Of a stretch of 64,000 nucleotides of DNA, positions 35,512-47,035 are shown piece after piece. The number at the start of each line of letters is the position of its first letter. The first letter of the stretch is position 1. The DNA comes from Volutella citrinella (Eukaryota > Ascomycota > Sordariomycetes > Hypocreales > Nectriaceae), in NCBI GenBank assembly GCA_034401135.1, contig JAWZSP010000009.1:682001-746000 (forward strand), given 5' to 3'. Under the pieces are notes generated by a model. It did no database searches, had not been told where the DNA came from, and worked only from the letters and a program-made list of their open reading frames with translations. Made by a program: the position numbers and the translations under genes.

Positions 35512-37693
35512 TTAACCACTAAGTGAATCGCTTCCTGTTTGTTTGCACGCGCAAACATACATTTGCTTCAAAGTCGCAGCCATCTGCGCAACATCGGCTG
35601 CATCCCGCCCCCATCGCACCAGTGTTCGGATCCCAATTTCCATCAGAGCCTGCCATTCCTCGGGCGGAGTCACACGGTCGGGATTGACGACAGCCGCCAA
35701 GATGACGCAAGCGTTCGTAAAGGTGTTGCGAGCGGCGAACCAGGCTCCTCCGTGTCGTGCCTGGAATGCTGAGCGTTGGAGCATGGCGGCCGAGTGCTTG
35801 ACGGCTCTGGACGCCAGCTGTTGCACTTCTTCTGGGACGCTCTGCGAGTTTACGCAGTGGAGAGCATGGTATAGGATCGGACGTAGGATGTTCTCGCGCC
35901 ATATCCATGCCCGGCCCTGTAGCCCCCCGGCGATGGCGTGTTCTGGAATGCCATCGTCGGCGAATTGGACAGCGCTTGGGAGATGCCGGTGCCTTTCATG
36001 ATCGTTAATCGTGTGGATCGCAGCTGTGATAGCTTGAGGAACTCACCATGACGAGACCTGGCGCTCGCATTCGTAGTATTGCTCCACCAGATGACCCGGG
36101 TTCTCCATCCAATACGACTCGCCCTTGCGGTACCATAGATCCAGGGTCTCGTCAATCAAGCGGCGAGCCGAGATCTCAGCCAGATAGTAAGACCAGCCCA
36201 ACTCATCAATCTGCAGCTGGTCCGAACGGCTGCCGCGACTAGACGGAGCAGACAGCTCGTCTGGTATTGTTGGGAAGGCCTCGGGGTAGGCAAAGCTATC
36301 TAGTCCGCTTGGTCTGAAGCCGAGTTCGAAGACCAGTTCGCTGCGTCATGTCAGCATTAAGAAGATTCTGACAAGAAGCATGCAGAGTCAGCATACCTTT
36401 CAGCTCGAAAGCATGACCAAAACAACCGCTGTTCCAAGTGGTAATCGTCCGGAATGTAGGCCTGAAACCGCATCCATGGACGCTCTCCTCGGCGCAGCAA
36501 TAGTGTCTCCAGCCGGTTCGCTGCTTGCTGTAGATTGAACCAGGCAGCCAGGGGTCGCGGCACGCACTTCTCGTAGATGTGTGCAAGAAACAGGCACTGT
36601 ATGTCTAAGATGGAGTCGCCCAGAAAGCCGAACCTCTTCTTCGCCCCCACGTAGTAGGCCTCTGCACCGTCAAAGACCTCCTCGCCAATCTCTCGGTATT
36701 GTTCTTCGGTAGGCGGAGCCGGATACTCGCTGGGTGCGATCCAGGGCGCATTGAACACGGCCAATGCGCAAGCAAGTAGCTGCGATGTATTGTCAGCGGC
36801 ATTCGATCAAGTCCGGTGGATGGACGTACCACTACACATGACGACGAGTCCCACTGAAGTCCGTATTCTCTCGCCGCATGGGCGCGACGCATCAGGTCTG
36901 CGCCGTCTAATACGGGATTCCGGGGGTGTACTTCGGCCAAGAACTTCGAGCACAGGGGCACAATGTCTTCCTCGCGAATGCCGCGGCTGCTGCCCGAAGC
37001 TCTGTTTGACTGTCGCGCATCCTCCGTGGCGAACTGGAGAGGAAATGATTCGACATTCATCGCATCGTTCGGCACAATGGTCTGGAGGGCAGGCCAACGG
37101 AGCATGGCCTCGCCTCTAAAGGCGGCGAACGGTAGTCTTGGCGTATCTGGGCGATGGTGTCGAGGTTGGGGAGCTCGAGGCGCGTCGTTTGGTGAGAATC
37201 TCGCCCAAGGACTCCTTCCACTTTCTGCGTTTTCGTCTTCGATGTTAGAAGAAGGAGTAATAGCTGTCAGCGAAGTCAAATCTGATCGCGGTGTGTCGCT
37301 CTTGATATGCAGCAGCAGGTCCCGGATCTCATCGAGGCGGCTGAGAACCTCTTCCTGCGACGCGGCGGCGCGGATCTGTAGCGACGTATCCGACAAGACC
37401 AACCGAGGTGCAGTATCATCGCCATACACGCACTCGGCTCTGTTTCGTACGCAGAAGCCGCATGCTGGGCGCACAGCGTCGCATTTGGTCTTGCGCAGGC
37501 GACAGAACTGGCACGCAATCGAGGCCCGCTTCCTGCGCGTGAAACTGTCCGTGTTCAGACGACGCTTCTTGCTCGGATGGGGGTGGGATTCTGCCTGGGC
37601 ATCAGAGTAACTGGCAGCCCCGGAGGGAGACGTGGACACCTGGGTGCCGGTCCAACCGTGCTGGTCGAGGGCGGTTGTCAATAGCTCCAACAT
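35512..37693 (-). CDS. Zn2Cys6 transcription factor with fungal-specific TF domain
   Basis: Four exons, complement of 35512-35992, 36047-36340, 36397-36779 and 36830-37693, give 673 residues; introns are 54, 56 and 50 nt. The cluster is Cys61, 64, 71, 78, 81 and 88 (C-x2-C-x6-C-x6-C-x2-C-x6-C), preceded by a basic KKRR. A short coiled segment is at about 110-132. The regulatory domain (about 255-560) includes a middle-homology-like stretch, HIYEKCVPRP and RLFWSCFRAE. Convergent with the sulfatase and placed between it and the fatty aldehyde dehydrogenase, it may control this group; that is positional inference only. Confidence 0.92.
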
Positions 37694-38139
37694 GTCGCAT
37701 CAATGGCAGAGAACGAGACATGATGCCGACGACGGGGAAGCACGGGGTTAAGATTTATTGATTCCTGGTTCAACTGGGCTTTTTGGGCACCCCACAGCCA
37801 ATGAGATGCTCTCTTTTGACCATTTGCGCTGGGATGTCGATGGCGACAGATTGCGTGATCGCGAAAGCGTCGTCCTCATCCGTCGTCTCCACACCCACGC
37901 GCTAACAATGTGGGGAGCCAGATTGGCGCAGACAAGCGACGCGAGACTCAATAAGACCCCAAACGGCTCTGGGATTGGCACGTTGAATGAACACCACTAT
38001 CTAAAGAATTGGCAAAAGCCTGAATTCAGATAAATGGTCACCCCTTTGACGTATAGACGACCCCATACCACAAACTTGAATTGAACAATCATGATACGTG
38101 AACAAATATCCTTCACAGGGACAGCTACTTCATGCGTCT
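37694..38139. other. intergenic region, no gene seen
   Basis: Promoter of the regulator at 37693 and 3' flank of the aldehyde dehydrogenase; no other coding signal. Confidence 0.5.
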
Positions 38140-39712
38140 TCACAGTTTCTTGAAAAAGCGCAAAGCCACCACGCTCGCCAGGGCTGCCGAGCCAACAAGT
38201 ACGAGAGGCGTCATGGCATTGTACGACTCCCGCTGGTCCTCCATTGTCTCGCCTCGCTTGAAACCCAAGTAGTTCTTCACTTCTAGTCGCTTCGCATTCT
38301 TCTCCGTGTCATACGGAGGACTCGGGGAAGCGAGGAACCGCTCCAACCACGTCGGAGTCTGGAGAACTGTCCGGCTATGGGAGAAGCAGTGAACGCCGTA
38401 CTTTCCATGGTACGCCCCATGGCCTGACTCGCCAACTCCGCCAAAGGGGGCGTTCGGGAACAAGGCATGCGAGAGGACGCCATTCACAGTGACGCCCCCG
38501 GAGTTGGTGCGACTCAGTATGGAGTCGACCTGGGCCGTATCGTTGGAGAAGATGTACATGGCCAGAGGTGCGGGCAGAGAGTTGATTTGCATGATTGCTT
38601 CCTCTGCAGTGGCGGTGATGATGGGCAAGATGGGCCCGAAAAGCTCCTCGGACAGCAGAGAGTCGTCCAATGTGACGTCCCGGACAACGGTGGGCGCAAA
38701 GTACTTGGTGGCGCGATCGCGACGGCCTTGGAGCACAACTTTGCCATTGGTAGCGTCCAGGAGTCCAGAGAGACGGTCAAAGTTGCGTTCGTTGACGATG
38801 CGAGCCATGTCGTCTCCTTGAGCCAGGAACCGCTCGTTCCAGAAAACGAGTCTCTCCACAAACTCATCCACGATCTCGGGGTGCGCAAACACGTGGTTGA
38901 CAGTGAGGCAGATTTGGCCAGCATTAAGAAACTTGACTACAGCAATCTTCCTGGCTGCGCGGTCGATGTCGGCAGACTTGTCCACAATACAGGGTCCCTG
39001 GCCGCCGAGTTCAAGCACAGTCGGGGTGAGGTGCTTGGCAGCAGCAGCAGCAATGATGCGCCCAATCTTGCCAGAGCCGGTGAAGAAGATGTGGTCAAAC
39101 TTCTTGTCCAAGATGTATCCCGTCTGGGAGGCTCCGCCCGTGACGACGCGGATTGCTCGCGGGTCGAGATACTCAGGGACCATTCTCTGGACGAGGGCTT
39201 CAGTTGCAGAGGTCACCTCGGATGGCTTGAGCAGCACGCAGTTACCTAAAATCCTGTCAGCATGATTCGAAGCCAGCAGCTCGCCCGGGGCTCCTACCAG
39301 CAGCGATGGCAGCGACGAGTGGCTGCAACAGAAGTAGAATGGGGAAATTCCAAGCCCCAATGATGAGTGCGACGCCAAGAGGCTCCCTTCGAATGCGTGC
39401 ATCGCAGAACCGCCTCAAACCGAAGCCCGGATTCACCTTGGTCGTAGCAGTCCATTCGTCAAGGTGCTCAATATGGTGCAGAATATCAGACTTCAGATGT
39501 CGAATGTCGGCCAGCAGCGCTTCGGTCGGATGCCGATTCAAATCTGCCCTGAGTGCTTCCTTGATGGCCTCTGTGTTGTCCTCAATCATCCACCAGAACT
39601 GTTTGAGCTGCCATCGTCGCCAAGCCAGCTTCTTTGTAAGACCAGACGAGAAGGTGCTGGTCAAGGTCTGGTGGGCATCGTCGACGTCGTCCTGGGATGA
39701 ATATTGTGACAT
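38140..39712 (-). CDS. fatty aldehyde dehydrogenase (class 3 ALDH), tail-anchored
   Basis: Two exons, complement of 38140-39245 and 39298-39712 (52-nt intron), give 506 residues. ALDH features are GAWNFPILLLLQPL, GNCVLLKPSE, the catalytic Glu in LELGG and Cys in NAGQIC, and FGPILPI. The short N-terminus and overall layout place it in class 3. The C-terminus is a hydrophobic helix (MTPLVLVGSAALASVVALRF) followed by KKL, a tail anchor typical of membrane-bound fatty aldehyde dehydrogenases (human ALDH3A2, yeast Hfd1). It should oxidise long-chain aldehydes to acids on the ER, lipid droplet or mitochondrial surface. With the nearby sulfatase it could complete breakdown of alkyl sulfates if an alcohol oxidation step is supplied elsewhere. 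Confidence 0.93.
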
Positions 39713-39741
39713 AGTGGCGTGGATGTTGCCCTAATTGTGAA

Positions 39742-39753
39742 GGGGGGGGGGGG
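39742..39753. repeat. poly-G run (12 G)
   Basis: Homopolymer 30-41 bp upstream of the aldehyde dehydrogenase start; the exact length may be uncertain in sequencing. Confidence 0.7.
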
Positions 39754-40405
39754 ACGAGGAAGGCTGGGCGTCCTTTTAGCACTTGGAGCTCATGGATCGG
39801 CGCTCGGATCGTCGGTAACACGGCGACTTCGCTGGCGAGTTGCATTTCACGCCATGTCTTGGATGAAGGGTCAAAGCGAAGACATTCTTGCGATTTGTTT
39901 CGTGGTGTCTTGCGTCAGTGGAGTCTTCTGCGGCAGCCATTCCCTAGCGGGGCGGTATCTTCCAAGGGAACTTCCCGTCCCGCTTGTATCGCCGTCGCGC
40001 GTCCAAACCTTCGTGCCCCACGGACGTGTATCTGATGACAACGATATTTCTAGTGGTTGTAAGTACCTGACAACTCCATGTTTCTAATTAGGATGTGACA
40101 GGTTTACAAGAGAGAGTCCCGATGAGGATGCAGCATGGCAAGGATGGGTCGCTCGACTGTTTCAGTCGAGTTCGCATGGACGTAGGGTAGTTTGTGTTGG
40201 CGTCGAAGGCGAGTAACTACTAGTAAATGAATGCTCTGTCGTGAATCACTGCAACGGGAGGTCGCCATCGTAGAAGACAAAGCTCCGAGTTCCACGTCGC
40301 AAATGCATTTCATCGACCTGCTCTCAACACAACTCTACTGCGAGTAGTATTCTACGTCTCCCTCACACAACCAACACAGTTGTTGCGCCACCATCATTCG
40401 CTAAA
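39754..40405. other. intergenic region, no gene seen
   Basis: Promoter region of the aldehyde dehydrogenase on the left; otherwise no coding signal. Confidence 0.4.
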
Positions 40406-41163
40406 ATGGTTACCAAGGGAACGATCATGAAGAAGGCCGTGGATGGCTTCAAAGATTGTCTCAATCAGGCTCTGGCTCAAGCAGATGCGCGCGCGACTCA
40501 GCTGGAAGAGGAAAACATCTCAAGGCTGACTTGAAAGAGTTGGCGTCGAAGCTGAGTGGAGCGCAAGAGAAGGCCAACCACCGCGAAGAAATGCTCAAGG
40601 GAAAACTCCATGAGGAATTTTTGCGAACCAAAGCAATAAAAAAATCCTGTGACGATCTGATAGCGGAAAGGACGAAGCTACGGTCAGACCGCAGCGAAAC
40701 CGGTATCGCGATCCAGGCCGCGAGAGACGAGGCGCAGTCGCTGGCGCAGCAACTCTATCAGGCGCAAAAGACAGCAGAGGGGCTCTCGGCTGCACTGAAA
40801 TCGACTCTGGAGTCAGACAAGTAAGCCATTTCTGCCAATTTTCACAATCATCAGTTAACAGATTATGGTAGGACTTCCACCCAGATACAAGCGCGGGCTG
40901 CGCGGCCATCCGTGGCCAGCAGCCTCAAGCGAAAGTCAAGTGGGAGTTTGGTCGAGCACATCCCAAGACGATTGAAGCTGGAATTGGCTGAATCGATTAG
41001 TTCATGGTCTGAAAAGGTACTTGTGCACGGCTTGGAGTATTGTCTGGTTGATGTCCTCAACCGCGGAAAGTGGGCAACGCCAAGAATCATTGGGTTACGT
41101 TGCGGCACCTGTAGCAACCGAGAGGGGTGCACAAAGTTCAAAGTCGGGAAGCCTAACCAATGA
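40406..41163 (+). pseudogene. coiled-coil protein gene with an apparent frameshift
   Basis: An ATG at 40406 opens a frame that stops at 40532-40534. A second, overlapping frame is open from before 40456 to 40820 and encodes a heptad-rich, Lys/Glu/Gln-rich coiled coil. It then joins across a 51-nt intron (40821-40871, gtaagc...gtag) to 40872-41163, which encodes a basic linker and a C-terminal domain with CGTC-x4-GC. The first frame also begins helical (DGFKDCLNQALAQADARATQ), so joining both by a one-base shift near 40510-40530 gives a smooth coiled coil. This suggests a frameshifted gene or a base error. The plan resembles the gene at 47036-47935. Family not recognised. Confidence 0.5.
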
Positions 41164-41546
41164 TGGGGTCTCTTCAGGGTGGGAGGAGGTAACAGATTGA
41201 AAATACGCTGGTCTGATGGCTTGTTCGTGGAAGGAGAGTTCACATTCGGAGTGCCTGGCTCTACATGCGACGGGAACGCAAAGGAAACGCACTGGGCGGT
41301 TGTGCCTCGCTAGTTCGCTACAGTGCTGAGACACCTGGAGCTCACAGTGTTTTCATCGCAGAACGTTATGATCGAAGTCCCTTGATCCAAGTAGCGAGGC
41401 ATCGTTTTTCTGCACTCCGCTGGTAGTAAGCTACCCCTCCAAAGCGCTGGGTGTGACTGAATCCAGACCAGGTCAGGCCCCAGTAGAAATTCAAGACCTT
41501 AGTGTGATGGACGACGAGAAACGTTACTCTCTACTGCGGGCTTGGC

Positions 41547-42560
41547 CTAATTCGCCCTCAGTCTCTTTCCCCTCAGGTACTCATAATCAGGCATGGCTTC
41601 CAGCACCAGCTTTTTGATATGCTGCGCCTCAGAGACTCCAAGTTCACTCTCCCACAACTTAACCTCATCATCAATGCTCAGTTGGCTAGATGTCCTGGTT
41701 TTGATGATACCCGTCGACTGGTACAGAGTCGCGCGCATAATCTTCCTGCTATCATCAATTGCGCAGAGCTCCTCCTTTCCCATCTCATCCCAATGGAATC
41801 TGAGCGCTGTCTGGCTCAAGCCAAGCTTTTCGCAGTACAAGTCAATAACACTAGGCTGAGCAACGATGTCGTCAGCGTCGATGACAATGGGCCACTGGTC
41901 TTTCTCGTCGTCGGTACAGCGGAGGGAATGTCTGTGTCGCGCAAAGAAGTCATAGAGGGAGCGTGTCCACTTCACAGTGGTGAGAAATGCGGCAAAGTTG
42001 TTCTCGGCCGCTGCTTCGCTGCCCTCCCGCTTGACTATCGTCCGGTAGAAGGAGGGGAAAGCCAGTGCCGGGTGGCGAATGAGGAATGTGGGCAGCCAAG
42101 TGAGCAGGAATTCGTCAGGCAGCACGGTGGTGTTGAGCTTGGAGTGCGTTGTGCCACCCGCGTAGTTGACGGTCCAGGGCGATTCGGGCGCTGAGTGAGG
42201 ACCGAATTGATAGCGCGTCCGCTCCGTCGGATCTGCAACGTGGACGGTGTGCTCTTTCACAAAGACGGAGCGGCCCTCAGACTCGGCAGACTCGAGCAAC
42301 TTCTGCAGGGCGTCGAATGATGTCTGGAAACCCTCCCGAATCTCGCTCCTCTCGCCGTCAGTCCAATCGCCGATTCGCCTGGTACGCAGAGGCGGCCGTA
42401 GAAGCTTCTGGTCTACCGGCAGGAAGAAGTAGCCCGCATCATATTCGCCGCAAGAAATGTTTGGTTGGGCGTCCAGGGCCAGGATCCTGACCAGCAGGTT
42501 GGAAAATGTTCGCGGGTATGAGAGTAGGTAGTAGCGCCGAGGTCCCGGGTCAATGGCCAT
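41547..42560 (-). CDS. sulfotransferase-like P-loop protein
   Basis: A single exon gives 337 residues from the ATG at 42560; an in-frame ATG at 42665 would add 35 residues with no family resemblance, so I prefer the shorter form. The N-terminal YYLLSYPRTFSNLLVRIL is the 5'-phosphosulfate-binding loop plan of fungal and bacterial sulfotransferase-like proteins (S/T-YPR-T-x-S-N-x-L). Later FLIRHPALAFPSFYR matches the IRHP strand that helps bind the 3' phosphate. The end is basic (LRGKRLRAN). No signal or membrane segment. Such proteins transfer sulfate from PAPS to small molecules, but many fungal members are uncharacterised. The nearby sulfatase makes sulfate-ester metabolism a theme of this region (inference). 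Confidence 0.75.
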   Translation of the reverse strand: MAIDPGPRRYYLLSYPRTFSNLLVRILALDAQPNISCGEYDAGYFFLPVDQKLLRPPLRTRRIGDWTDGERSEIREGFQTSFDALQKLLESAESEGRSVFVKEHTVHVADPTERTRYQFGPHSAPESPWTVNYAGGTTHSKLNTTVLPDEFLLTWLPTFLIRHPALAFPSFYRTIVKREGSEAAAENNFAAFLTTVKWTRSLYDFFARHRHSLRCTDDEKDQWPIVIDADDIVAQPSVIDLYCEKLGLSQTALRFHWDEMGKEELCAIDDSRKIMRATLYQSTGIIKTRTSSQLSIDDEVKLWESELGVSEAQHIKKLVLEAMPDYEYLRGKRLRAN

Positions 42561-43050
42561 TTTGTTCAAACAATGTCTGCTTTGACCAGCAGGAAAAGGT
42601 GTGGCGCGGCAACGCGGAGTAATGAATGGTTCTCGGAACGTAGTCTTTAAATAGATTGCGACCATGTCTTGGATTACGAAGGAAGGCCCGAACTTTGTCT
42701 TAGGTTGTCTCGTGCAGGACCCACTCCGGTAAGGTGCTGTGGCTTATGCACATGTTACCGGACCCTTGTGGGAGCTGGGACTTTGTGTCACTGTACTACG
42801 TAAAGGGGGTCAAAGTGGCATAAAGTTGTACAGTGATTGGAAATGAAAAGACGACTGATCAGTTGGAACCGAGGATCCCAAACACTCTAAGATCATGAAA
42901 GCAAAGCTGTAGTTGGAAGTGAGGGAGGAAACCAGCACGGGAAGTTCCATGTGTCTAATGTCAGCATTGCCGGGAAGCTTCCTTGGAGGCTGTGTTCTAA
43001 CGAGTTGCTTAGTGTGTAAACGGCTGAACGGCCGTCAAAGCAAGATTATG
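42561..43050. other. intergenic region, no gene seen
   Basis: Upstream flank of the sulfotransferase-like gene leading into the transposon relic. Confidence 0.4.
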
Positions 43051-43412
43051 TTGAGACATCTATGTGATAATGCAGGTGCGCGACGGGGTCGAAGTCCCTA
43101 TCCTCTACGATTCATTCTTGTTCACTAAAACTCAACGGAACTACGGCACTTATAAACGGGAATTGTGCATTATTGTGGAGTTCTGCCGGAAGCATCGCGA
43201 CATGTTCCATATCCGAGAGGTCTCTACCATCCGCACTGATCACAAGCTACTCACTTGGTTCTTATCTTCATCAAATTACGAGGGCATTTATGCCATGTGA
43301 GTGACTGAGCTCCGTCTGTTGAACGTCAAGATTGAGTACATCAGCGGCAGCGGAAACCCTGCTTCCAGCACCAGAGAAGACGAGGCTTGTGCAAAGTGTG
43401 TTGATTAGAGGG
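43051..43412 (+). mobile_element. Ty3/gypsy retrotransposon relic (RNase H segment)
   Basis: The translated frame shows the RNase H region that follows reverse transcriptase in Ty3/gypsy elements: RNYGTYKRELCIIV, then STIRTDHKLLTWFL with the catalytic Asp of TDHK, then VTELRLLNVKIEYISGSGN. A TGA at 43298-43300 replaces the Trp expected between IYAM and VTELR, and another stop follows shortly after. No LTR, integrase or gag is visible nearby. It is a short, dead fragment. Confidence 0.75.
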
Positions 43413-43626
43413 CTGAGTTCGGGGGCGTGGGCGGGTGGCCAAAGACAACCGACTGATGGCCACGCTCCCGCTTGCACCTTCCATAATGCTGCATCTGGTG
43501 CTCAGGGAAAGACGTCGGCACCAATATCTCGTGACGTAACAGCTTCTTTGGAAGCTGCAGGTATTCAACGTTAACTTCCATCCGCTATAGCAACGCGCTT
43601 TACCCGCGATTAGACATTAATACACT

Positions 43627-43671
43627 CCGTCTTGAATACAATCTTGAATCCCATCTTGAATCCCATCTTAA
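43627..43671. repeat. short tandem repeat of an atcttgaatccc unit
   Basis: Three imperfect 12-bp units (cttgaatac/aatcttgaatcccatcttgaatccc) lie in the non-coding region between the relic and the minisatellite. Confidence 0.55.
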
Positions 43672-43836
43672 AGCTAAATAATCCAACTGCGCTATTATAC
43701 TGTTCCTATTGCGCTGTACCTTTCATCCCATTCCGTTAACTTTGCCGCGGCCTCCCTAGCCTTACGCTTGGCCCTGTCATGACACTTGAGTTGATTTAAG
43801 GCCCTGTATTTCGCCTCCCCTTGTCTTTGCTCGGTA

Positions 43837-43932
43837 TACGGTTGGATTAGGATACGGTTGGATTAGGATACGGTTGGATTAGGATACGGTTGGATTAGGA
43901 TACGGTTGGATTAGGATACGGTTGGATAAGGA
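43837..43932. repeat. 16-bp minisatellite, six units (TACGGTTGGATTAGGA)
   Basis: Five identical copies of TACGGTTGGATTAGGA and a sixth with one change (GGATAAGGA) run head to tail. The next 60 bp contain GGTTAGATTAGGA and the reverse-complement-like TCCTAATCC, so the motif spreads beyond the perfect array. The GGATTAGG core is reminiscent of fungal telomere repeat TTAGGG but is not identical. Confidence 0.9.
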
Positions 43933-44249
43933 TTGTCTCTTTCCTCAGTACAGGGTTAGATTAGGAATGTCATTTCTAATCCTAATCCGATCGTGTGTTC
44001 CTTCGGGGGAGGGGGGGCAAAGCCAGGGGGTGCCGAAAGCCCCCTACACCAACAACCGCACCGGAAAACATCTTGGTCAGGAGCCACTGGGTGAAATCGG
44101 CCCTTGAGTCTGCCTTTGGGACGTTACAGTCCACGCAGAACCTTGGCCCGTCCACGGCGTCGTTCCAGTACCGCGTTGCCTTTGTATTCAGCTAGACATT
44201 TCGGTTCCAGCAGCGCAAGCAGCTGGAGCAAAGCACGTGCTATCCTTGG

Positions 44250-46121
44250 GCTGGTCATCGCGCCAATCCTAAACTTTCTTCCAGTTGGCAGCTGGCCCTA
44301 TTCAAAGACACCAGGTGAAAGTCAGGCAAGTCGAGCCCATGAAGTAATGAATCTGAGAGCGCGAATGACTCTTCAGTAATAATTGGCGAGTAACTCCACT
44401 GGACATTCCGCGGATGGTAGAGATTGAGGTAGGTCATCGTAAGCGCCTCAGTGAAGAGCGGCAGCCACCGCTCGTGCATTGTCCTAGTCGTGTGCTTGGT
44501 GCGAGGGTGACATGCTTGGGTTGGTCCAGATCCCGATTAGACGGAAACTTGAGACAGTATCTGAACGGCCTGCTACTTCATAATGCCGACCCTTGGGTTG
44601 ATCCTCAATTTGCTTATGACAATACTTCAAATGGGTGCGGATACGAACATATCCGCCGCCTTGGTCAATGCTTCAGCCGACATTTACATATGCCTTCATG
44701 GAGTCGGTATTGAGTCCAGGTACTGCAATTCTGCAAGGCGCCTTGATGCCTTCCATGGTCTGATAGGTGACATTGTCGTCGCCTACTGTGATCGGTATGT
44801 TGACATAAGTAATCCGATGTGGGAACCGTGGGGAAATCTCCGGGAGCTTGAGGTCTTGAGGCTGAAGGTCCTCACTCTTCCCAAGAATTGTTTGAGACAG
44901 GCATGGGATGTGGGTGAGGACGTGCTTGGTGATCTCATAGGGGTCAGCCCTGAATAATAAGTCTCTCAGTCCTAGAGTAACGGCATTTTGCGTCAGCTCC
45001 TCGGTTCTCGCCCACCGACATAGAGCGCCCACCATGGTGGCAATGTTAGACTGGAATGACAGCATGTTCTCATCCAATTCGTCCACTGGATGCGCAGAAT
45101 TGAATGCCTCAATCCATTTCTCGGCAGATTCGGATGCAAGGCAACGCAGCATTGCGGCATTTGGGATCCGGCGGGACAGGGCCTCGCAAAATTCTCAACT
45201 TTGAAACTGTCCAGTGCCTTGTCGGTCCTGGCGTTGATGTATGCATAACAGCGGAGGCAGTCCTTTCTCCCAGTCTGTGGTGCCGTCGCATCTAAAGTTG
45301 AAAGCCAGATGCTGGCCGCGTTGTTGATTGGCGCTCTTTCACCAGTGCACTCTTCGCATTGGTAGCCACCCTCGACCGGGATCCAGTTTGAATACGTGGC
45401 GAATTGGCCACACTTGGTGCGCTTGGTGGCATTGTGCTAATGGTGCGTGATCGGTTGGCGCAGTAGGTTCGTTGTCGTGTCCGCATCCTTAAACTCGCCC
45501 GCACCGTCTTTGCCATACTTTGAGTGATACCAGTCACATGGATGGCATCTCCAGACGTTCTGCAGTATGTCCTGGATATAGAAAGACGGCGACTTCAATC
45601 GGAAGGGCGGCGAGCTGCACGCTGCGTTCGCGCAACACGGGACCGTCCCAGGCCTCTCTGGCTTGTCTTCCCTCGTTTTCGAAACAACAGAGGGCAGTGT
45701 TGCAATCACGGCAAACTCGTGTTGTGTCATCACCGATAATGAGTTGGCTGACTGATGTGCTCTTGTGGCACCGGTCGCAATCCTGTCGGACACACAGGAG
45801 CTCGTCATCTGAGTCCAATTCGGTAAAGGGATCCGGGCGCTCCACTAGGTGCAGGGCGCCGATGGGCTTCCACTCCTTTCTGAAGTTGCGGCAGTACTGG
45901 AAACAGCGAAAACATCGTATTGCCGCCTCAAAACCGTACAAATTGGCCCCATCCGCAATCGACAGTGCTGGTTCGAGCATCTTCTTTCGTGTTTCCGCAG
46001 CCAGAGCTGATTGATTGTCTGGTACTTGTGCCAGATCTCGCCAGGAAAGTAACCTCATGGACGGCGTTCTCGGGTTCGGAGCGGGCCATTTGTGATCGCA
46101 CAAGCTAGCGTGCCGACGAAG
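44250..46121 (-). pseudogene. degenerate Cys-rich (zinc-ribbon-like) gene with frameshifts
   Basis: Reading leftwards from about 46121, the minus strand encodes Cys-pair modules (IRCFRCFQYC; CVRQDCDRCH; CRDCNTALCC; CCANAACSS; CHPCDWYH; KRTKCGQF; YQCEECTGER; DCLRCYAY) and then a helical region (residue run SAEKWIEAFNSAHPVDELDE). The pieces lie in different frames: a shift is needed near 45660 and another near 45150, without clear splice sites at those points. The longest continuous parts are 45534-46058 (from an ATG at 46058) and 44673-45152. A tail segment at 44255-44479 ends with LPDFHLVSLNRA. It looks like a decayed member of a lineage-specific family. Family not recognised; some breaks could be unrecognised introns. 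Confidence 0.5.
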
Positions 46122-46399
46122 GAAAGTTCACTAGGGCAAGAATAGAAAGAAAATTAGCAAAGAGAGAGTGCATTTGAACAGTGAAGAATCTACCAGAACA
46201 CCTTGCAGCCTATTGTCAAGGTGCAGTTGGTGTTGTGTAGAAGTCTGGCTTCCCTCGTAGTGGGGAAGGTGGGTCGTAGCCTCTCGTGGGCTTGCGTGGG
46301 TGCATCACGTGACACCATTCCTCCTCTGCACATGCGCAGTGCACCCTGTGCATTAACGGGGGAAAGTACGTCGTTACCTTCATATAGTTGCAAAACATT

Positions 46400-46610
46400 C
46401 TAGTATGTTGGCACCTCGTGCTTTAGTGTTCGAGCTCGTCGGCAGCCTGGGTTCGCGCAGAAATTTGCAATGATGGCCCTCCAGGGATTCCTTGCCGTAA
46501 TGGCCAGTGGCCAGCCAGCCCTATTTAAAGACACCTTGTGAAAGTCAGGTAGTCGGAGCCCACGGCGAAATACATCATCCCACAATCTCTCAATGACTCT
46601 TCACTGGTAC
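46400..46610 (-). pseudogene. partial duplicate of the tail of the Cys-rich gene
   Basis: The minus strand encodes LPDFHKVSLNRAG, matching LPDFHLVSLNRAS at 44255-44479. The DNA is also similar (46503-46608 against 44281-44385: ggccctattcaaagacacc and ctatttaaagacacc blocks, gtgaaagtcagg). No long frame is intact. Confidence 0.55.
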
Positions 46611-47035
46611 TACGAAACCATGGGGTGCTAGGGCGACCGTTGTTTAGATGCACAATAATTTTGCTTTTGCTACACTGACACTCGTGTCCCTCTGCACAAG
46701 AAAAGATGGGCTTTCACCTTGTAGCTGGGTACTCAATGTTCTCATGCCCATCAACGGGATATGGAACTCTTGCTGTGGGTGAAGAGTCTCTGAACTCATT
46801 GTGAACGATGCGGCAAATGAGTCGCGCATCCATGGATAACACAACAATGCAACAACGGCGTGCTTGTGGGTGAATCACTGCACGATGGTAACCCCTACTC
46901 TTGCTGCAACGGAAAATTTCAATGAAACATCGGTGACCAGTAAGAGAAGATCTTTAATCGTGCAAGCACGCTGACAAACTTGTCAACTTCACATTCATCC
47001 TTCAATACGAACAGCCACGGCAGCCCAACCGCGAG

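Noticed and set aside
43837..43932. CRISPR-like array
   Set aside because: Units are contiguous without spacers and the genome is eukaryotic; it is a minisatellite.
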